Of a stretch of DNA of 15,358 nucleotides, positions 7,179 to 14,304 are shown one piece after another. The stretch lies in the NCBI GenBank assembly GCA_014360745.1, contig JACIWY010000032.1:1-15358 (forward strand). Direction: 5' to 3'. Source of the stretch: Chloroflexota bacterium (GTDB lineage: Bacteria; Chloroflexota; Anaerolineae; UBA1429). The notes beneath the pieces were generated by a model, which had not been told where the DNA came from, made no database searches, and saw only the letters and a list, made by a program, of their open reading frames with translations. Position 1 is the first letter of the stretch. Each line of letters starts with the position of its first letter. Both the position numbers and the translations under genes were made by a program.

Positions 7179-8408
7179 ATGGACGAATTCCACACCGAGA
7201 GCGCTTATCCCATGATCTCTTTCGAAAGGGCCTGGGAGATCGTCGCCGCGCATGTGCGCCCGCTGCCGCCCGTGGAGGCTGGGCTGCGCGAGATGGTCGG
7301 CTGTGTGTTGGCCGAAGACGTTCGTTCGCAGGTCGATGTGCCCTCCTTTCCCGCCTCGCGCATGGACGGCTACGCCGTTGTCGCCGCCGACACCTCGTGG
7401 GAGCGAGAGGTTCTAGGGGAGGAGGACGCGGGCGAGGCCCTTGATGTGGTCGTGAGGCCCGGGACCGCTTTGCGCATTATGACCGGCGCGCCGTTGCCCC
7501 ACGGCGCGGATGCCGTGATCCCTGTCGAAGATACCAGCGAAGAGGGCGGCATCGTACGGCTGAAAAGGATGGTCCGGCCAGGGGAGAATGTGCGCCCCAT
7601 CGGCAGCGACCTGGCCAAAGGGGAGGTGGCCGTGCCGGCGGGCACGGTCATGGGCCCGGCCGAGATCGGCCTGGTGGCCACGCTGGGCCTGGCGACGGCG
7701 CGCATCTACCCCAAACCGCGAGTGATGGTGCTAGCCACCGGCGACGAGCTGGTACAACCCGGGCAACCGTTGGGCCCAGGACAGATCTATGATAGCAACT
7801 CGTTCGCCCTGTGCGCGGCGGTGGAGCTGGCCGGCGGCATGGCGTTGCGCGGCGAACGGGTCATTGACACGGAAGAAGCGTTGCGCGCCAGCTTGCTGCA
7901 GGCCATCGAACAGGCCGACTTGGTCATCACCTCCGGCGGCGTTTCGATGGGCACCCGCGACTTGGTCAAACCGGTGCTAGAGTCGCTGGGCCGCATTTAC
8001 TTTGGCCGGGTAGCCATCAAGCCGGGCAAGCCCTTGACCTTCGCCCAGGTGCGAGGCGTGCCGGTGTTCGGCTTGCCGGGCTTTCCCGTCTCCTCACTGG
8101 TCACCTTCGAGATGGTGGTCAGGCCGGCCATGCGCCTCCTCGCCGGACATCGGGCATTGTGGCGGCCTGAGGTACAGGCACGCCTCAGCCACCCTTTGCG
8201 CCACGACGACGATCGCACCGAATTCCAACGCGCCGTGATCATCCGGCGAGACGGCACGTATTGGGCCAGCACCACCGGTGCCCAGGCCTCTAGTCGGCTC
8301 AAGTCGCTGTTGGGGGCCAACGCCCTATTGCGCATCCCTCAAGGGGTGGGCGATGTGCCAGAGGGCGCGACGGTTACCGCCATCTTGATCGATCAGCCGG
8401 AACAATGA
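7179..8408 (+). CDS. moeA: Molybdopterin molybdenumtransferase MoeA, second copy
   Basis: A second complete MoeA paralog, 409 residues, 13 nt after the first. It keeps Ser-Arg-Met-Asp-Gly-Tyr-Ala, Met-Thr-Gly-Ala-Pro-Leu-Pro-x-Gly-Ala-Asp, Ala-Thr-Gly-Asp-Glu-Leu, Ser-Gly-Gly-Val-Ser-Met-Gly and Lys-Pro-Gly-Lys-Pro-Leu. The usual Pro-Gly-Asn-Pro-Val reads Pro-Gly-Phe-Pro-Val at about 300-304. The ATG at 7179 follows AGGAG (7169-7173); an upstream ATG at 7119 lies inside the first moeA and encodes an unlikely Cys/Arg-rich extension. Paired MoeA proteins are known where molybdenum and tungsten are both used, so a metal split is plausible, but the sequence alone does not show which copy would use which metal. 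Confidence 0.92.
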   Translation: MDEFHTESAYPMISFERAWEIVAAHVRPLPPVEAGLREMVGCVLAEDVRSQVDVPSFPASRMDGYAVVAADTSWEREVLGEEDAGEALDVVVRPGTALRIMTGAPLPHGADAVIPVEDTSEEGGIVRLKRMVRPGENVRPIGSDLAKGEVAVPAGTVMGPAEIGLVATLGLATARIYPKPRVMVLATGDELVQPGQPLGPGQIYDSNSFALCAAVELAGGMALRGERVIDTEEALRASLLQAIEQADLVITSGGVSMGTRDLVKPVLESLGRIYFGRVAIKPGKPLTFAQVRGVPVFGLPGFPVSSLVTFEMVVRPAMRLLAGHRALWRPEVQARLSHPLRHDDDRTEFQRAVIIRRDGTYWASTTGAQASSRLKSLLGANALLRIPQGVGDVPEGATVTAILIDQPEQ

Positions 8409-8471
8409 AAGCTGCCGGCACTTGGCTCGTCTGCGGGCCGTGCCAAGCAACCAACCCATTTGGGGGGAACT

Positions 8472-9473
8472 TTGACAGACAATCGCGATCGTTTGAACCG
8501 CACTATCGATTACCTGCGCATCTCGGTCACCGACCGTTGCAATCTGCGCTGCGTATACTGCATGCCCGAGAAAGGAGTGCCCGCTTTTAGCCACGATGAG
8601 GTGCTGCGCTATGAAGAGATCGAACGGGTAGCGCACATCGCCGTCGGGCTGGGCATCGTCCATCTGCGCCTCACCGGCGGGGAGCCTTTGGTACGCAAAG
8701 GGATCGTCGATCTGGTGGCCATGTTGGCCCGCATTCCCGGCCTCGAAAGCCTGGCCATGACCACCAACGGCACGCTGCTGGCGCCGATGGCCCATAGCCT
8801 GCGCCAGGCCGGCCTGCAACGGGTGAACATCAGCCTGGACACGCTGCGCCCCGAACGCTTCCGGGCCATCACCCGCCGTGGAGAGCTGGCCGATGCGCTG
8901 GCCGGGATCGAGGCGGCCCATGCCGCCGGGCTAGAGCCGGTCAAGATCAATGTAGTGCCCATCCGCGGGCTGAACGACGACGAGGTGGTCGATTTCGCCC
9001 GCCTCACTCTAGATCAAGGGTGGCACGTGCGTTTTATCGAGTGGATGCCGCTGGGCGAAAGCGCCTATTCTGCCCGCGAGGGCTTGGTGTCGGGGCCCGA
9101 ATTGCGCCGGCGGATCGAAGAAACGTTCGGGCCCCTCGCGCCCGCCGAGGTGGAAGGGAACGGCCCGGCGCGCGTATGGCGCATCGCCGGGGCGAGCGGC
9201 ACCATTGGCTTGATCAGCGCGCTCAGCGAGCACTTTTGTCACACCTGTAACCGCTTGCGCCTGACCTCCACCGGCGCTTTGCTGCCCTGCCTTTTTTCCA
9301 ATTTGGAGTTCGATTTGCGCACGCCTTTGCGCGCCGGCGCGGATGACGCGACGTTGCGCCGGGTGTTCAGGGAAGCCATCGCCCATAAACCCGCCTGTCA
9401 TCGGCTCAACGAAACGGACGGGCGCGCTACGGCAGCCGCCGCAAGCCGTGAGATGTCGCGGATCGGAGGGTGA
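8472..9473 (+). CDS. moaA: GTP 3',8-cyclase MoaA (radical SAM)
   Basis: A 333-residue radical SAM enzyme that converts GTP to 3',8-cyclo-7,8-dihydro-GTP, the first step of molybdopterin synthesis, working with MoaC. The N-terminal [4Fe-4S] motif Cys23-x3-Cys27-x2-Cys30 (Thr-Asp-Arg-Cys-Asn-Leu-Arg-Cys-Val-Tyr-Cys) binds SAM. The C-terminal cluster is Cys256-x2-Cys259-x13-Cys273. The Gly-Gly-Glu-Pro motif is present, and the protein ends in the Gly-Gly tail needed for activity in studied MoaA. Start choice: no ATG fits. TTG 8472 has GGGGGGA at 8462-8468 in front, while TTG 8460 has no ribosome-binding site. The 63-nt gap from the second moeA is the largest inside the operon but shows no promoter or terminator. 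Confidence 0.94.
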   Translation: MTDNRDRLNRTIDYLRISVTDRCNLRCVYCMPEKGVPAFSHDEVLRYEEIERVAHIAVGLGIVHLRLTGGEPLVRKGIVDLVAMLARIPGLESLAMTTNGTLLAPMAHSLRQAGLQRVNISLDTLRPERFRAITRRGELADALAGIEAAHAAGLEPVKINVVPIRGLNDDEVVDFARLTLDQGWHVRFIEWMPLGESAYSAREGLVSGPELRRRIEETFGPLAPAEVEGNGPARVWRIAGASGTIGLISALSEHFCHTCNRLRLTSTGALLPCLFSNLEFDLRTPLRAGADDATLRRVFREAIAHKPACHRLNETDGRATAAAASREMSRIGG

Positions 9474-9477
9474 CGAT

Positions 9478-9972
9478 ATGCCACTCAGCCACCTCGATGA
9501 ACAAGGACATGCACGCATGGTGGACGTAACCGGCAAAGCTCCCACCGTGCGCGAGGCCTGGGCCGCCGGCGAGATCACCATGCAACCCGAAACGCTGGCC
9601 CTGATTCAGAGCGGAGGTATCCCCAAAGGAGACGTGTTGGCCGTGGCGCGGGTGGCAGGGATCATGGCCGCCAAACGCACGCCAGAGCTGATCCCTTTAT
9701 GTCATCCCTTGCCTATCACCAGCATAGAGATTCATTTTACGATCGATGAGGCGCGCTCGGCGGTGCGCATCGCGGCAAGGGCTAAATGCACAGGCGTCAC
9801 CGGCGTCGAGATGGAGGCCCTCACCGCCGTAAGCGTGACCGCGTTGACAATCTATGATATGTGCAAGGCAGTGGATCGAACGATGCGCATCGGGGAGATC
9901 CGCCTGCAACGCAAGACGGGCGGCAAAAGCGGAAATATCATCTTGGAGGATGTGGATGAACAAAGTGGGTAA
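9478..9972 (+). CDS. moaC: Cyclic pyranopterin monophosphate synthase MoaC
   Basis: A 164-residue protein that converts the MoaA product to cyclic pyranopterin monophosphate. The N-terminal Leu-Ser-His-Leu-Asp and Met-Val-Asp-Val segments are typical, as is Leu-Cys-His-Pro-Leu-Pro-Ile-Thr. The catalytic Asp127-Met-Cys-Lys130-Ala-Val-Asp matches Asp128/Lys131 of E. coli MoaC. GGAGGGTGA (9465-9473) spans the moaA stop codon and serves the ATG at 9478, only 4 nt after moaA, so the two are tightly coupled. The frame is open further upstream, but that part lies inside moaA and is not MoaC-like. The 3' end overlaps the MOSC gene by 17 nt. Confidence 0.95.
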   Translation: MPLSHLDEQGHARMVDVTGKAPTVREAWAAGEITMQPETLALIQSGGIPKGDVLAVARVAGIMAAKRTPELIPLCHPLPITSIEIHFTIDEARSAVRIAARAKCTGVTGVEMEALTAVSVTALTIYDMCKAVDRTMRIGEIRLQRKTGGKSGNIILEDVDEQSG

Positions 9973-10414
9973 AGTCGTGGCCGTATGCACCAGTGAACGC
10001 ACCGGCGTGGCCAAAAAGCCGATCGAACGAGGCGTGTTGAAGGTGAATTGGGGCATTGAGGGTGACGCCCACGCCGGCGATTGGCATCGTCAGGTGTCAT
10101 TGCTGGCCATCGAAAGCATCGACAAGATGCGCGCCAAAGGACTCAAAGTGCGCCCGGGCAGTTTCGCCGAGAATATCACCACTGAAGGGCTAGAGTTGTA
10201 CACCCTGCCGGTGGGTACGCGCATGCGCCTGGGCACGGCGTTGGTAGAAGTGACCCAGATCGGCAAGGTCTGCCATACCAAATGCGCCATCTATCAGGCG
10301 ACGGGGGATTGCGTTATGCCCCGTGAGGGGATCTTTGTCAAGGTGTTAGAGCCAGGGACGGTGACCGCCGGAGACGCGATCGAGATTCTGGAGCTGGGCC
10401 TGGAAGAGGCATAG
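9956..10414 (+). CDS. MOSC domain protein
   Basis: A 152-residue single-domain MOSC protein, related to the C-terminal domain of molybdenum cofactor sulfurases. Stand-alone bacterial members are thought to carry or modify sulfur on the cofactor, though few are characterised. Visible motifs are Glu-Gly-Asp-Ala-His-Ala-Gly-Asp-Trp-His-Arg-Gln (35-46), Pro-Gly-Ser-Phe-Ala-Glu-Asn (67-73), and Lys-Val-Cys106-His-x-x-Cys110, where a Cys could hold a persulfide. GGAGG (9945-9949) favours the ATG at 9956 over the one at 9950, giving a 17-nt overlap with moaC. The location supports a late step in Moco maturation, such as for xanthine-oxidase-type enzymes; that role is inferred. Confidence 0.88.
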   Translation: MNKVGKVVAVCTSERTGVAKKPIERGVLKVNWGIEGDAHAGDWHRQVSLLAIESIDKMRAKGLKVRPGSFAENITTEGLELYTLPVGTRMRLGTALVEVTQIGKVCHTKCAIYQATGDCVMPREGIFVKVLEPGTVTAGDAIEILELGLEEA

Positions 10415-10425
10415 AGGAACGCGCC

Positions 10426-10938
10426 ATGTCGAGCAAGGTCCGCCTTTTTATCCTGCTGACCCTGCTGGCCATGGCTATGGTCGTCATTGATCTGGTGTTC
10501 ATCGCTCTGTTATCTCGGCAAACGCCCCCGCTTGCACAGCCGCAGCCGGAGCGCATAACCATCTATCTAGACGGCCAGCTTGTGGCCGAAGCGGACCTTA
10601 CCACTATCGCCTCGTCGGAGATCGTCTCCTTCCAAGATGCCGAGCGAGGCGAACGTTTTAAAGGCCTCTGGGTCGATGCTCTTCTTTTGCGTTACGTGGC
10701 CGAGGACAAGTTGGCCCCCGAAACCACGATCATCTTTGTAGGAAGAGCGCCCGGCTCCGGCAACACCCGAGAAGTGAAGCTGACTTGGGCCGAGATCTCC
10801 GATCATGAAAATCGCGTGCTTTTGGGCACCTCCCGGGCGGAGGGAGCGCCGACGCTGGTCGGCGCGCTGGAACGGCTCGATACCCGCGAAGAATGGGTGC
10901 AGGATGTGTCGCGGATCGACATCCTCACTCGGCCCTGA
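10426..10938 (+). CDS. Membrane-anchored protein with a sulfite-oxidase-like fold pattern, no cysteine
   Basis: A 170-residue protein of unknown function. One hydrophobic segment at about residues 6-30 anchors it, followed by a Pro/Gln linker and a roughly 130-residue soluble domain predicted to lie outside the cytoplasm. The domain runs Ile-Tyr-Leu-Asp-Gly, then Phe-Lys-Gly-Leu-Trp-Val-Asp-Ala-Leu-Leu, then Leu-Thr-Trp-Ala-Glu-Ile, and closes with Trp-Val-Gln-Asp-Val-x-x-Ile-Asp-Ile. This order resembles small proteins related to the molybdopterin-binding sulfite oxidase domain (Gly-x-x-x-Gly-Val-Pro-Leu ... Trp-x-x-x-Ile). That resemblance is my inference. There is no Cys at all, so the molybdenum-liganding Cys is missing. 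GAGGA (10414-10418) precedes the ATG. It is the last gene of the Moco operon, 11 nt after the MOSC gene, and ends 9 nt from the convergent gene. Confidence 0.7.
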   Translation: MSSKVRLFILLTLLAMAMVVIDLVFIALLSRQTPPLAQPQPERITIYLDGQLVAEADLTTIASSEIVSFQDAERGERFKGLWVDALLLRYVAEDKLAPETTIIFVGRAPGSGNTREVKLTWAEISDHENRVLLGTSRAEGAPTLVGALERLDTREEWVQDVSRIDILTRP

Positions 10939-10947
10939 AAAGTGCCT

Positions 10948-11745
10948 TCAGCCCAACAGGCGCTCTTGATCGGTGGCGCGAAAGCGCAGGATGAGCCATA
11001 GGCTAAAGAGGGCCAGGAGCAGATTGACCCCCTCGGCCAGGGCAAAGCCTCCCAAACGGGCTAAGCCGGGCACGATAACCCCCACCGACCAGTGATAGAG
11101 CACGGCAAAGCCGAACCAACGCTTCTGCCGCGAGAGATGGCTTTGCATCACCAACAACGCCCAAGCCACCTGGTGCGGCAAGGCCAGTATCCGCTCAAAG
11201 GCCACGGTCAGCGGCTGAACCCAAGTGGTGGCCACGATATCATGTAGCGCCGTCATGATCTCGGTGTTTACATCCACATCCAAGGAGCGGGCCGCCGCTT
11301 CCAGGCCTACACCGCTAAGCGTGACGTAGGCCGCCAAGTACACGAAGGTCAGCCCGGCGATGAGTAGCATAGTCTCGACGGAGCCTTGGCCCAAGCCATA
11401 CATCACCCCGTTGCGCCAGCTCAGCCCATACCCTCCGCGCCGAAACAGGTAATAGTAGCCCCACCAACGCCCGCTTTCCTCGATCAGGGCGGTAAAAAAA
11501 GCGAGCGCCAACAACCAGACGAACGCCGCCCATTCGCCGCGAAGCCTTTCTTCGAGCACCGTGTCTATGTAGACGCTCAGGGGCAACCAAGTGAAGAGTT
11601 GAAAGAGGGCAAAGACGACGATGCCATACACAAAGGGGGGCCAGGGCGCCCGCGTGCGCCGGCGATAGATGAGGGTCACGGCCAAAGGATAACTCACCTG
11701 GATCAGAAGCGAGAGCACAAAGGCGAGCACCGTCGTGACGTTCAA
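10948..11745 (-). CDS. YhfC-type polytopic membrane protein (putative intramembrane protease)
   Basis: A 265-residue inner-membrane protein with about seven hydrophobic stretches. Glu89-Glu90-x-x-Arg93 (Glu-Glu-Ser-Gly-Arg), Gly-Leu-Gly-Gln-Gly-Ser-Val-Glu (117-124) and a later Tyr-His-Trp-Ser match the YhfC family, which belongs to the CPBP/ABI superfamily of predicted glutamic-type intramembrane proteases. The family usually has His where Gln120 stands (recalled, not checked), so activity may be altered. GGAGG (11757-11753, minus strand) lies 7 nt before the TTG at 11745; starting upstream at 11865 adds a Pro/Cys-rich stretch crossing the promoter, so the TTG start is preferred. Substrate unknown. 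Convergent with the Moco operon and divergent from the MFS gene. Confidence 0.75.
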   Translation of the reverse strand: MNVTTVLAFVLSLLIQVSYPLAVTLIYRRRTRAPWPPFVYGIVVFALFQLFTWLPLSVYIDTVLEERLRGEWAAFVWLLALAFFTALIEESGRWWGYYYLFRRGGYGLSWRNGVMYGLGQGSVETMLLIAGLTFVYLAAYVTLSGVGLEAAARSLDVDVNTEIMTALHDIVATTWVQPLTVAFERILALPHQVAWALLVMQSHLSRQKRWFGFAVLYHWSVGVIVPGLARLGGFALAEGVNLLLALFSLWLILRFRATDQERLLG

Positions 11746-11802
11746 GGGCGATCCTCCGGCACACCAAGAAGGGATGAGAGGCAAAGTTTGCGGCTCGCCC
11801 CC

Positions 11803-11830
11803 ATTATAGCGGGGCGGCGGACGATAGCAA
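11803..11830 (-). promoter_or_regulatory. Promoter for the YhfC-type gene
   Basis: On the minus strand, TTGCTA (11830-11825), a 16-nt spacer and a perfect TATAAT (11808-11803) form a strong sigma-70-type promoter. The start would be near 11796, giving a leader of about 50 nt before the TTG at 11745. This supports the downstream start choice, because the longer reading frame would include the promoter itself. Confidence 0.65.
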
Positions 11831-11849
11831 ACTGCCTTTCGGTGCGCGG

Positions 11850-11878
11850 TTGTCGCCATGGGCAAGGTATGTTAAAAT
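11850..11878 (+). promoter_or_regulatory. Promoter for the MFS / small protein / TSUP group
   Basis: TTGTCG (11850-11855), a 17-nt spacer and TAAAAT (11873-11878) form a sigma-70-type promoter with start near 11885, about 25 nt before the ATG at 11910. It is divergent from the minus-strand promoter about 20 bp away, so the two could share a regulator. No clear operator symmetry was found between them. Confidence 0.6.
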
Positions 11879-11909
11879 ACGCGTTATATCTTGTGAGGAA
11901 TACAGAGAT

Positions 11910-13109
11910 ATGCAAAGACTGCGCCGCGTCGCCAGCAGCGCCATTTGGTCGGGCCCCCTTTTGTGGCTGGCCCTGGCTACCTTCTTCGTAAACTTTGGAC
12001 AAGGCCTTTTTCGCGGGGCGAGCACCAACTTTTTCATCGACACGCTAGGCCTAGATGGAGGCCAGGTATTGTGGCTGGCCGGGCTGCGCGAGGTGCCCGG
12101 GCTGGCCCTCATGTTCATCGCCGCCCTAATCATGCACCTACCCCTGACCCATCGCACGGCCATGTCCGCCTTGTTGATGGGCATCGGCTATGGCCTCTAC
12201 GCATTGGTAGGTTCTTTTGCCGGCCTCGTCGCCGTCGCCTTTATCGCCAGCCTGGGGTTCCACAATTGGATGCCCCTCCAAAACTCGCTGGCCATGAGCC
12301 TGGCCCCCAAGGAACGTTCCGGCAGGGTTATGGGCGCCATCGCTTCGGTACGCGCACTGGCCGGCATCGTCGGCGTCGGCGCCGTGGCGCTCATTTCCAA
12401 GCTCTTTATCGATATGTCCTTGCGGCTCTATTACGTCATCGGCGGCCTCCTGGTCGCTTTGGCGGCCTTGTTCGTGTTGCGCATACCTTCCACCGTGGGG
12501 ACAAAAGTCGCCGAGCCGCGCATGTTGCTCGACCGACGATATTGGCTTTATTACGTACTGACCTTCTTCGAGGGCTCGCGCACCCAAGTCTTTGCCTCCT
12601 TCGGCACCCTCGTTTTGGTGGAATATTACGGCTTGACCGTGTGGCAGATCAGCTTGTTGCTCTTGGTGAGCGGCATCGTGAACTTTGCCCTGGCGCCGGC
12701 CCTCGGTTACGCCTTGGACCGCTACGGCGAAAGGTGGACGCTTTCGGTGAGCTATGTGTTGCTTGCGCTCTCTTTTATTGGCTTTGCCACCTTTCACAAC
12801 GCCTGGCTGCTGAGCGCATTGCTCATCTCCATCAACCTGCTGGTCACGCTGAGCGTAGGGCTTTCGACTTATGTGAATCGCATCGCGCCGGAAGAGGAGC
12901 TGACGCCGACGCTCTCGGCGGGGGTGAGCATCAACCATATCACCTCGGTGGCCATGTCGTTGCTTGCCGGCACGTTGTTGCGCCTCGTAGGTTACGAGGC
13001 GCTATCCTGGGGTGCCGCGGCCATTATCCTGGTCTCCGTGCCTTTTGCCCTTGCGTTGCGGATACCCAAGCCATTGGAGATGCACGCCAGAATGGTTACA
13101 GCGAAATAA
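11910..13109 (+). CDS. Major facilitator superfamily transporter
   Basis: A 399-residue, highly hydrophobic protein consistent with the 12-helix MFS layout. Hydrophobic runs begin at about residue 14 and recur to the C-terminus, with a polar central loop at about 195-215. Charged MFS-style loops are visible: Ala-Pro-Lys-Glu-Arg-Ser-Gly-Arg-Val-Met-Gly between helices 4 and 5, and Asp-Arg-Tyr-Gly-Glu-Arg-Trp between helices 8 and 9 (the loop 2-3 motif repeated in the second half). Substrate cannot be told. AGGAA (11896-11900) precedes the ATG at 11910; an upstream GTG-type start would overlap the promoter. The small ORF and TSUP permease follow after 54 nt and may share the transcript. Confidence 0.85.
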   Translation: MQRLRRVASSAIWSGPLLWLALATFFVNFGQGLFRGASTNFFIDTLGLDGGQVLWLAGLREVPGLALMFIAALIMHLPLTHRTAMSALLMGIGYGLYALVGSFAGLVAVAFIASLGFHNWMPLQNSLAMSLAPKERSGRVMGAIASVRALAGIVGVGAVALISKLFIDMSLRLYYVIGGLLVALAALFVLRIPSTVGTKVAEPRMLLDRRYWLYYVLTFFEGSRTQVFASFGTLVLVEYYGLTVWQISLLLLVSGIVNFALAPALGYALDRYGERWTLSVSYVLLALSFIGFATFHNAWLLSALLISINLLVTLSVGLSTYVNRIAPEEELTPTLSAGVSINHITSVAMSLLAGTLLRLVGYEALSWGAAAIILVSVPFALALRIPKPLEMHARMVTAK

Positions 13110-13163
13110 AAAGCGCCACGCCCGTACCGGCCTTGGCCAATTTTTCGAATGGAGCAAAGCTTG

Positions 13164-13313
13164 ATGCGAACTGTTATCTATGTATTGTTGGCGGTTCTGG
13201 TGCCCATCGTCTGGGGGGTGGCAAGCGCCTGGGCCTTTGACCGTTGGCGAGCACGCTGCAAGACAGACACAGCCTCCGAGTCGATGGTCGAGCAGAAGGA
13301 GAGGGCCTCTTGA
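13164..13313 (+). CDS. 49-residue single-span membrane protein coupled to the TSUP permease
   Basis: A short gene: ATG 13164, stop TGA 13311-13313. The product has one hydrophobic segment at about residues 4-25 (Val-Ile-Tyr-Val-Leu-Leu ... Trp-Gly-Val-Ala-Ser-Ala-Trp-Ala-Phe) followed by a polar tail (Asp-Arg-Trp-Arg-Ala-Arg-Cys-Lys, then Glu-rich). Positive charge just after the helix suggests the C-terminal tail is cytoplasmic. GGAG (13151-13154) lies 9 nt before the ATG. Its stop overlaps the TTG start of the permease (TTGA, 13310-13313), so the two are translationally coupled. Family not recognised. It may be a small subunit of, or leader gene for, the permease. Confidence 0.6.
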   Translation: MRTVIYVLLAVLVPIVWGVASAWAFDRWRARCKTDTASESMVEQKERAS

Positions 13314-14179
13314 TCGCTTTTGTGGGCGCACTACTCATCGGCGCCGCGGTCGGCGTGCTTACGGGTTTGTTCGGCGTGGGCGGGGGATTTCTCATCACTC
13401 CTTTGCTCAATATTCTGTTGGGGGTGCCCATGCCCGTAGCTGTAGGCACCGGCGCGCTACAAATCCTAGGCGTCTCTACCAGCGGCCTGGTCCGGCGGCG
13501 TCACGAACGGTTGACCGATTTCAAGATCGCCATCGTCCTCCTGGGCGGCAATCTAATCGGCGTCCGCCTGGGAGCCGACACCCTGAGCTGGCTTGGCCAA
13601 TTGGGAACCTTGAGCTTTGGGGGCGAACGGGTTCCGACGGTGGAGTTTGTTTTACTCTGCATCTTTTTTGTGCTCCTCAGCGCCATTGCCGTCTGGTTGT
13701 GGTACGACACCTCCCGCCCTAACGCTTCACCCGTGCGCCGCGTGGGCCTCTTTGCCCGCATCAAAATCCCACCGTACACCGAATTCCCCTCCTTGGAAGA
13801 GCCCCGGCTCAGCCTGGTGGCCATGTCGTACTTTGGCCTGGCGTTGGGCTTTTTAACCGGCCTGCTGGGCATCGGGGGAGGCGTGCTCATGGTGCCCGCC
13901 TTGGTCTACTTGGTGGGGTTGCGCACCCACAAGGCCGCGGCCACCAGCTTGGCCATCATCTGGCTTTCCTCTCTTATTGCTACCATCACCCACGCCGCTC
14001 GCGGCAACGCCGATCTGCTCTTGGCCATCCCGCTTCTGCTCGGGGGAACGGCCGGCTTGCAACTGGGCGTCAATCTCTGCAACCGCCTTGCGGGCCCACA
14101 GTTGCGGCGCTATTTCAGTTTGGTGGTTCTCACCGCCAGCCTCATCGTCATCGGCAAAATCTTGGTCATCGTTCTCTAG
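13310..14179 (+). CDS. TauE/SafE (TSUP) family permease
   Basis: A 289-residue multi-span membrane protein of the TSUP family, whose members export sulfite, sulfoacetate or related organosulfur anions, or act as poorly defined permeases. The two family half-repeats are visible: Gly-Leu-Phe-Gly-Val-Gly-Gly-Gly-Phe at about 19-27 and Gly-Leu-Leu-Gly-Ile-Gly-Gly-Gly-Val at about 184-192, each followed by Pro-x-Leu. A polar loop of about 50 residues separates the halves. AAGGAG (13296-13301) sits 8 nt before TTG 13310, which places the first helix at the very N-terminus as usual; an ATG at 13244 in the same frame would add 22 polar residues overlapping the small gene. Substrate unknown. Sulfite relevance to Moco enzymes nearby is only suggestive. 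Confidence 0.85.
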   Translation: MIAFVGALLIGAAVGVLTGLFGVGGGFLITPLLNILLGVPMPVAVGTGALQILGVSTSGLVRRRHERLTDFKIAIVLLGGNLIGVRLGADTLSWLGQLGTLSFGGERVPTVEFVLLCIFFVLLSAIAVWLWYDTSRPNASPVRRVGLFARIKIPPYTEFPSLEEPRLSLVAMSYFGLALGFLTGLLGIGGGVLMVPALVYLVGLRTHKAAATSLAIIWLSSLIATITHAARGNADLLLAIPLLLGGTAGLQLGVNLCNRLAGPQLRRYFSLVVLTASLIVIGKILVIVL

Positions 14180-14219
14180 CACGAGCTCGCCCACAGAGCA
14201 CTTGATTCTTACCGAATTC

Positions 14220-14262
14220 TCAACCGTTTCGTAACCTGATAGTAACCTGGGCATGATACAAT
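14220..14262 (+). promoter_or_regulatory. Promoter with three 11-bp-phased direct repeats
   Basis: Three consecutive 11-bp units share AACC at the same phase: TCAACCGTTTC (14220-14230), GTAACCTGATA (14231-14241) and GTAACCTGGGC (14242-14252). The last two share 8 identical leading bases. They abut an extended -10, TGATACAAT (14254-14262), and no good -35 is present. Tandem repeats with an 11-bp period in place of the -35 are typical of activator sites for OmpR/PhoB-type response regulators. The repeats are seen; the regulator is inferred. The start would be near 14269, giving a leader of about 35 nt. Confidence 0.55.
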
Positions 14263-14304
14263 CGTACTAGGTATCATGAACGAGAACACCTAGGTGATGA
14301 CCCG

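Noticed and set aside
11746..11865. Upstream extension of the YhfC-type gene to a start at 11865
   Set aside because: It would cross a strong promoter (TATAAT 11808-11803) and adds a Pro/Cys-rich stretch; TTG 11745 has a GGAGGAT box and begins at the first membrane segment.
12138..12938. 266-codon minus-strand ORF opposite the MFS gene
   Set aside because: Its translation is Gln/His/Gly-rich without hydrophobic core or known motifs; this is the antisense shadow of a GC-rich transporter gene.
13132..13149. GGCCTTGGCC followed by T5 after the MFS gene, resembling a terminator
   Set aside because: The stem would have only 4 bp around a 2-nt loop, too short to form, and the small gene follows closely.
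14209..14219. Possible fourth 11-bp repeat unit (TTACCGAATTC) before the three phased repeats
   Set aside because: Its ACC is one base out of register with the AACC of the other units.
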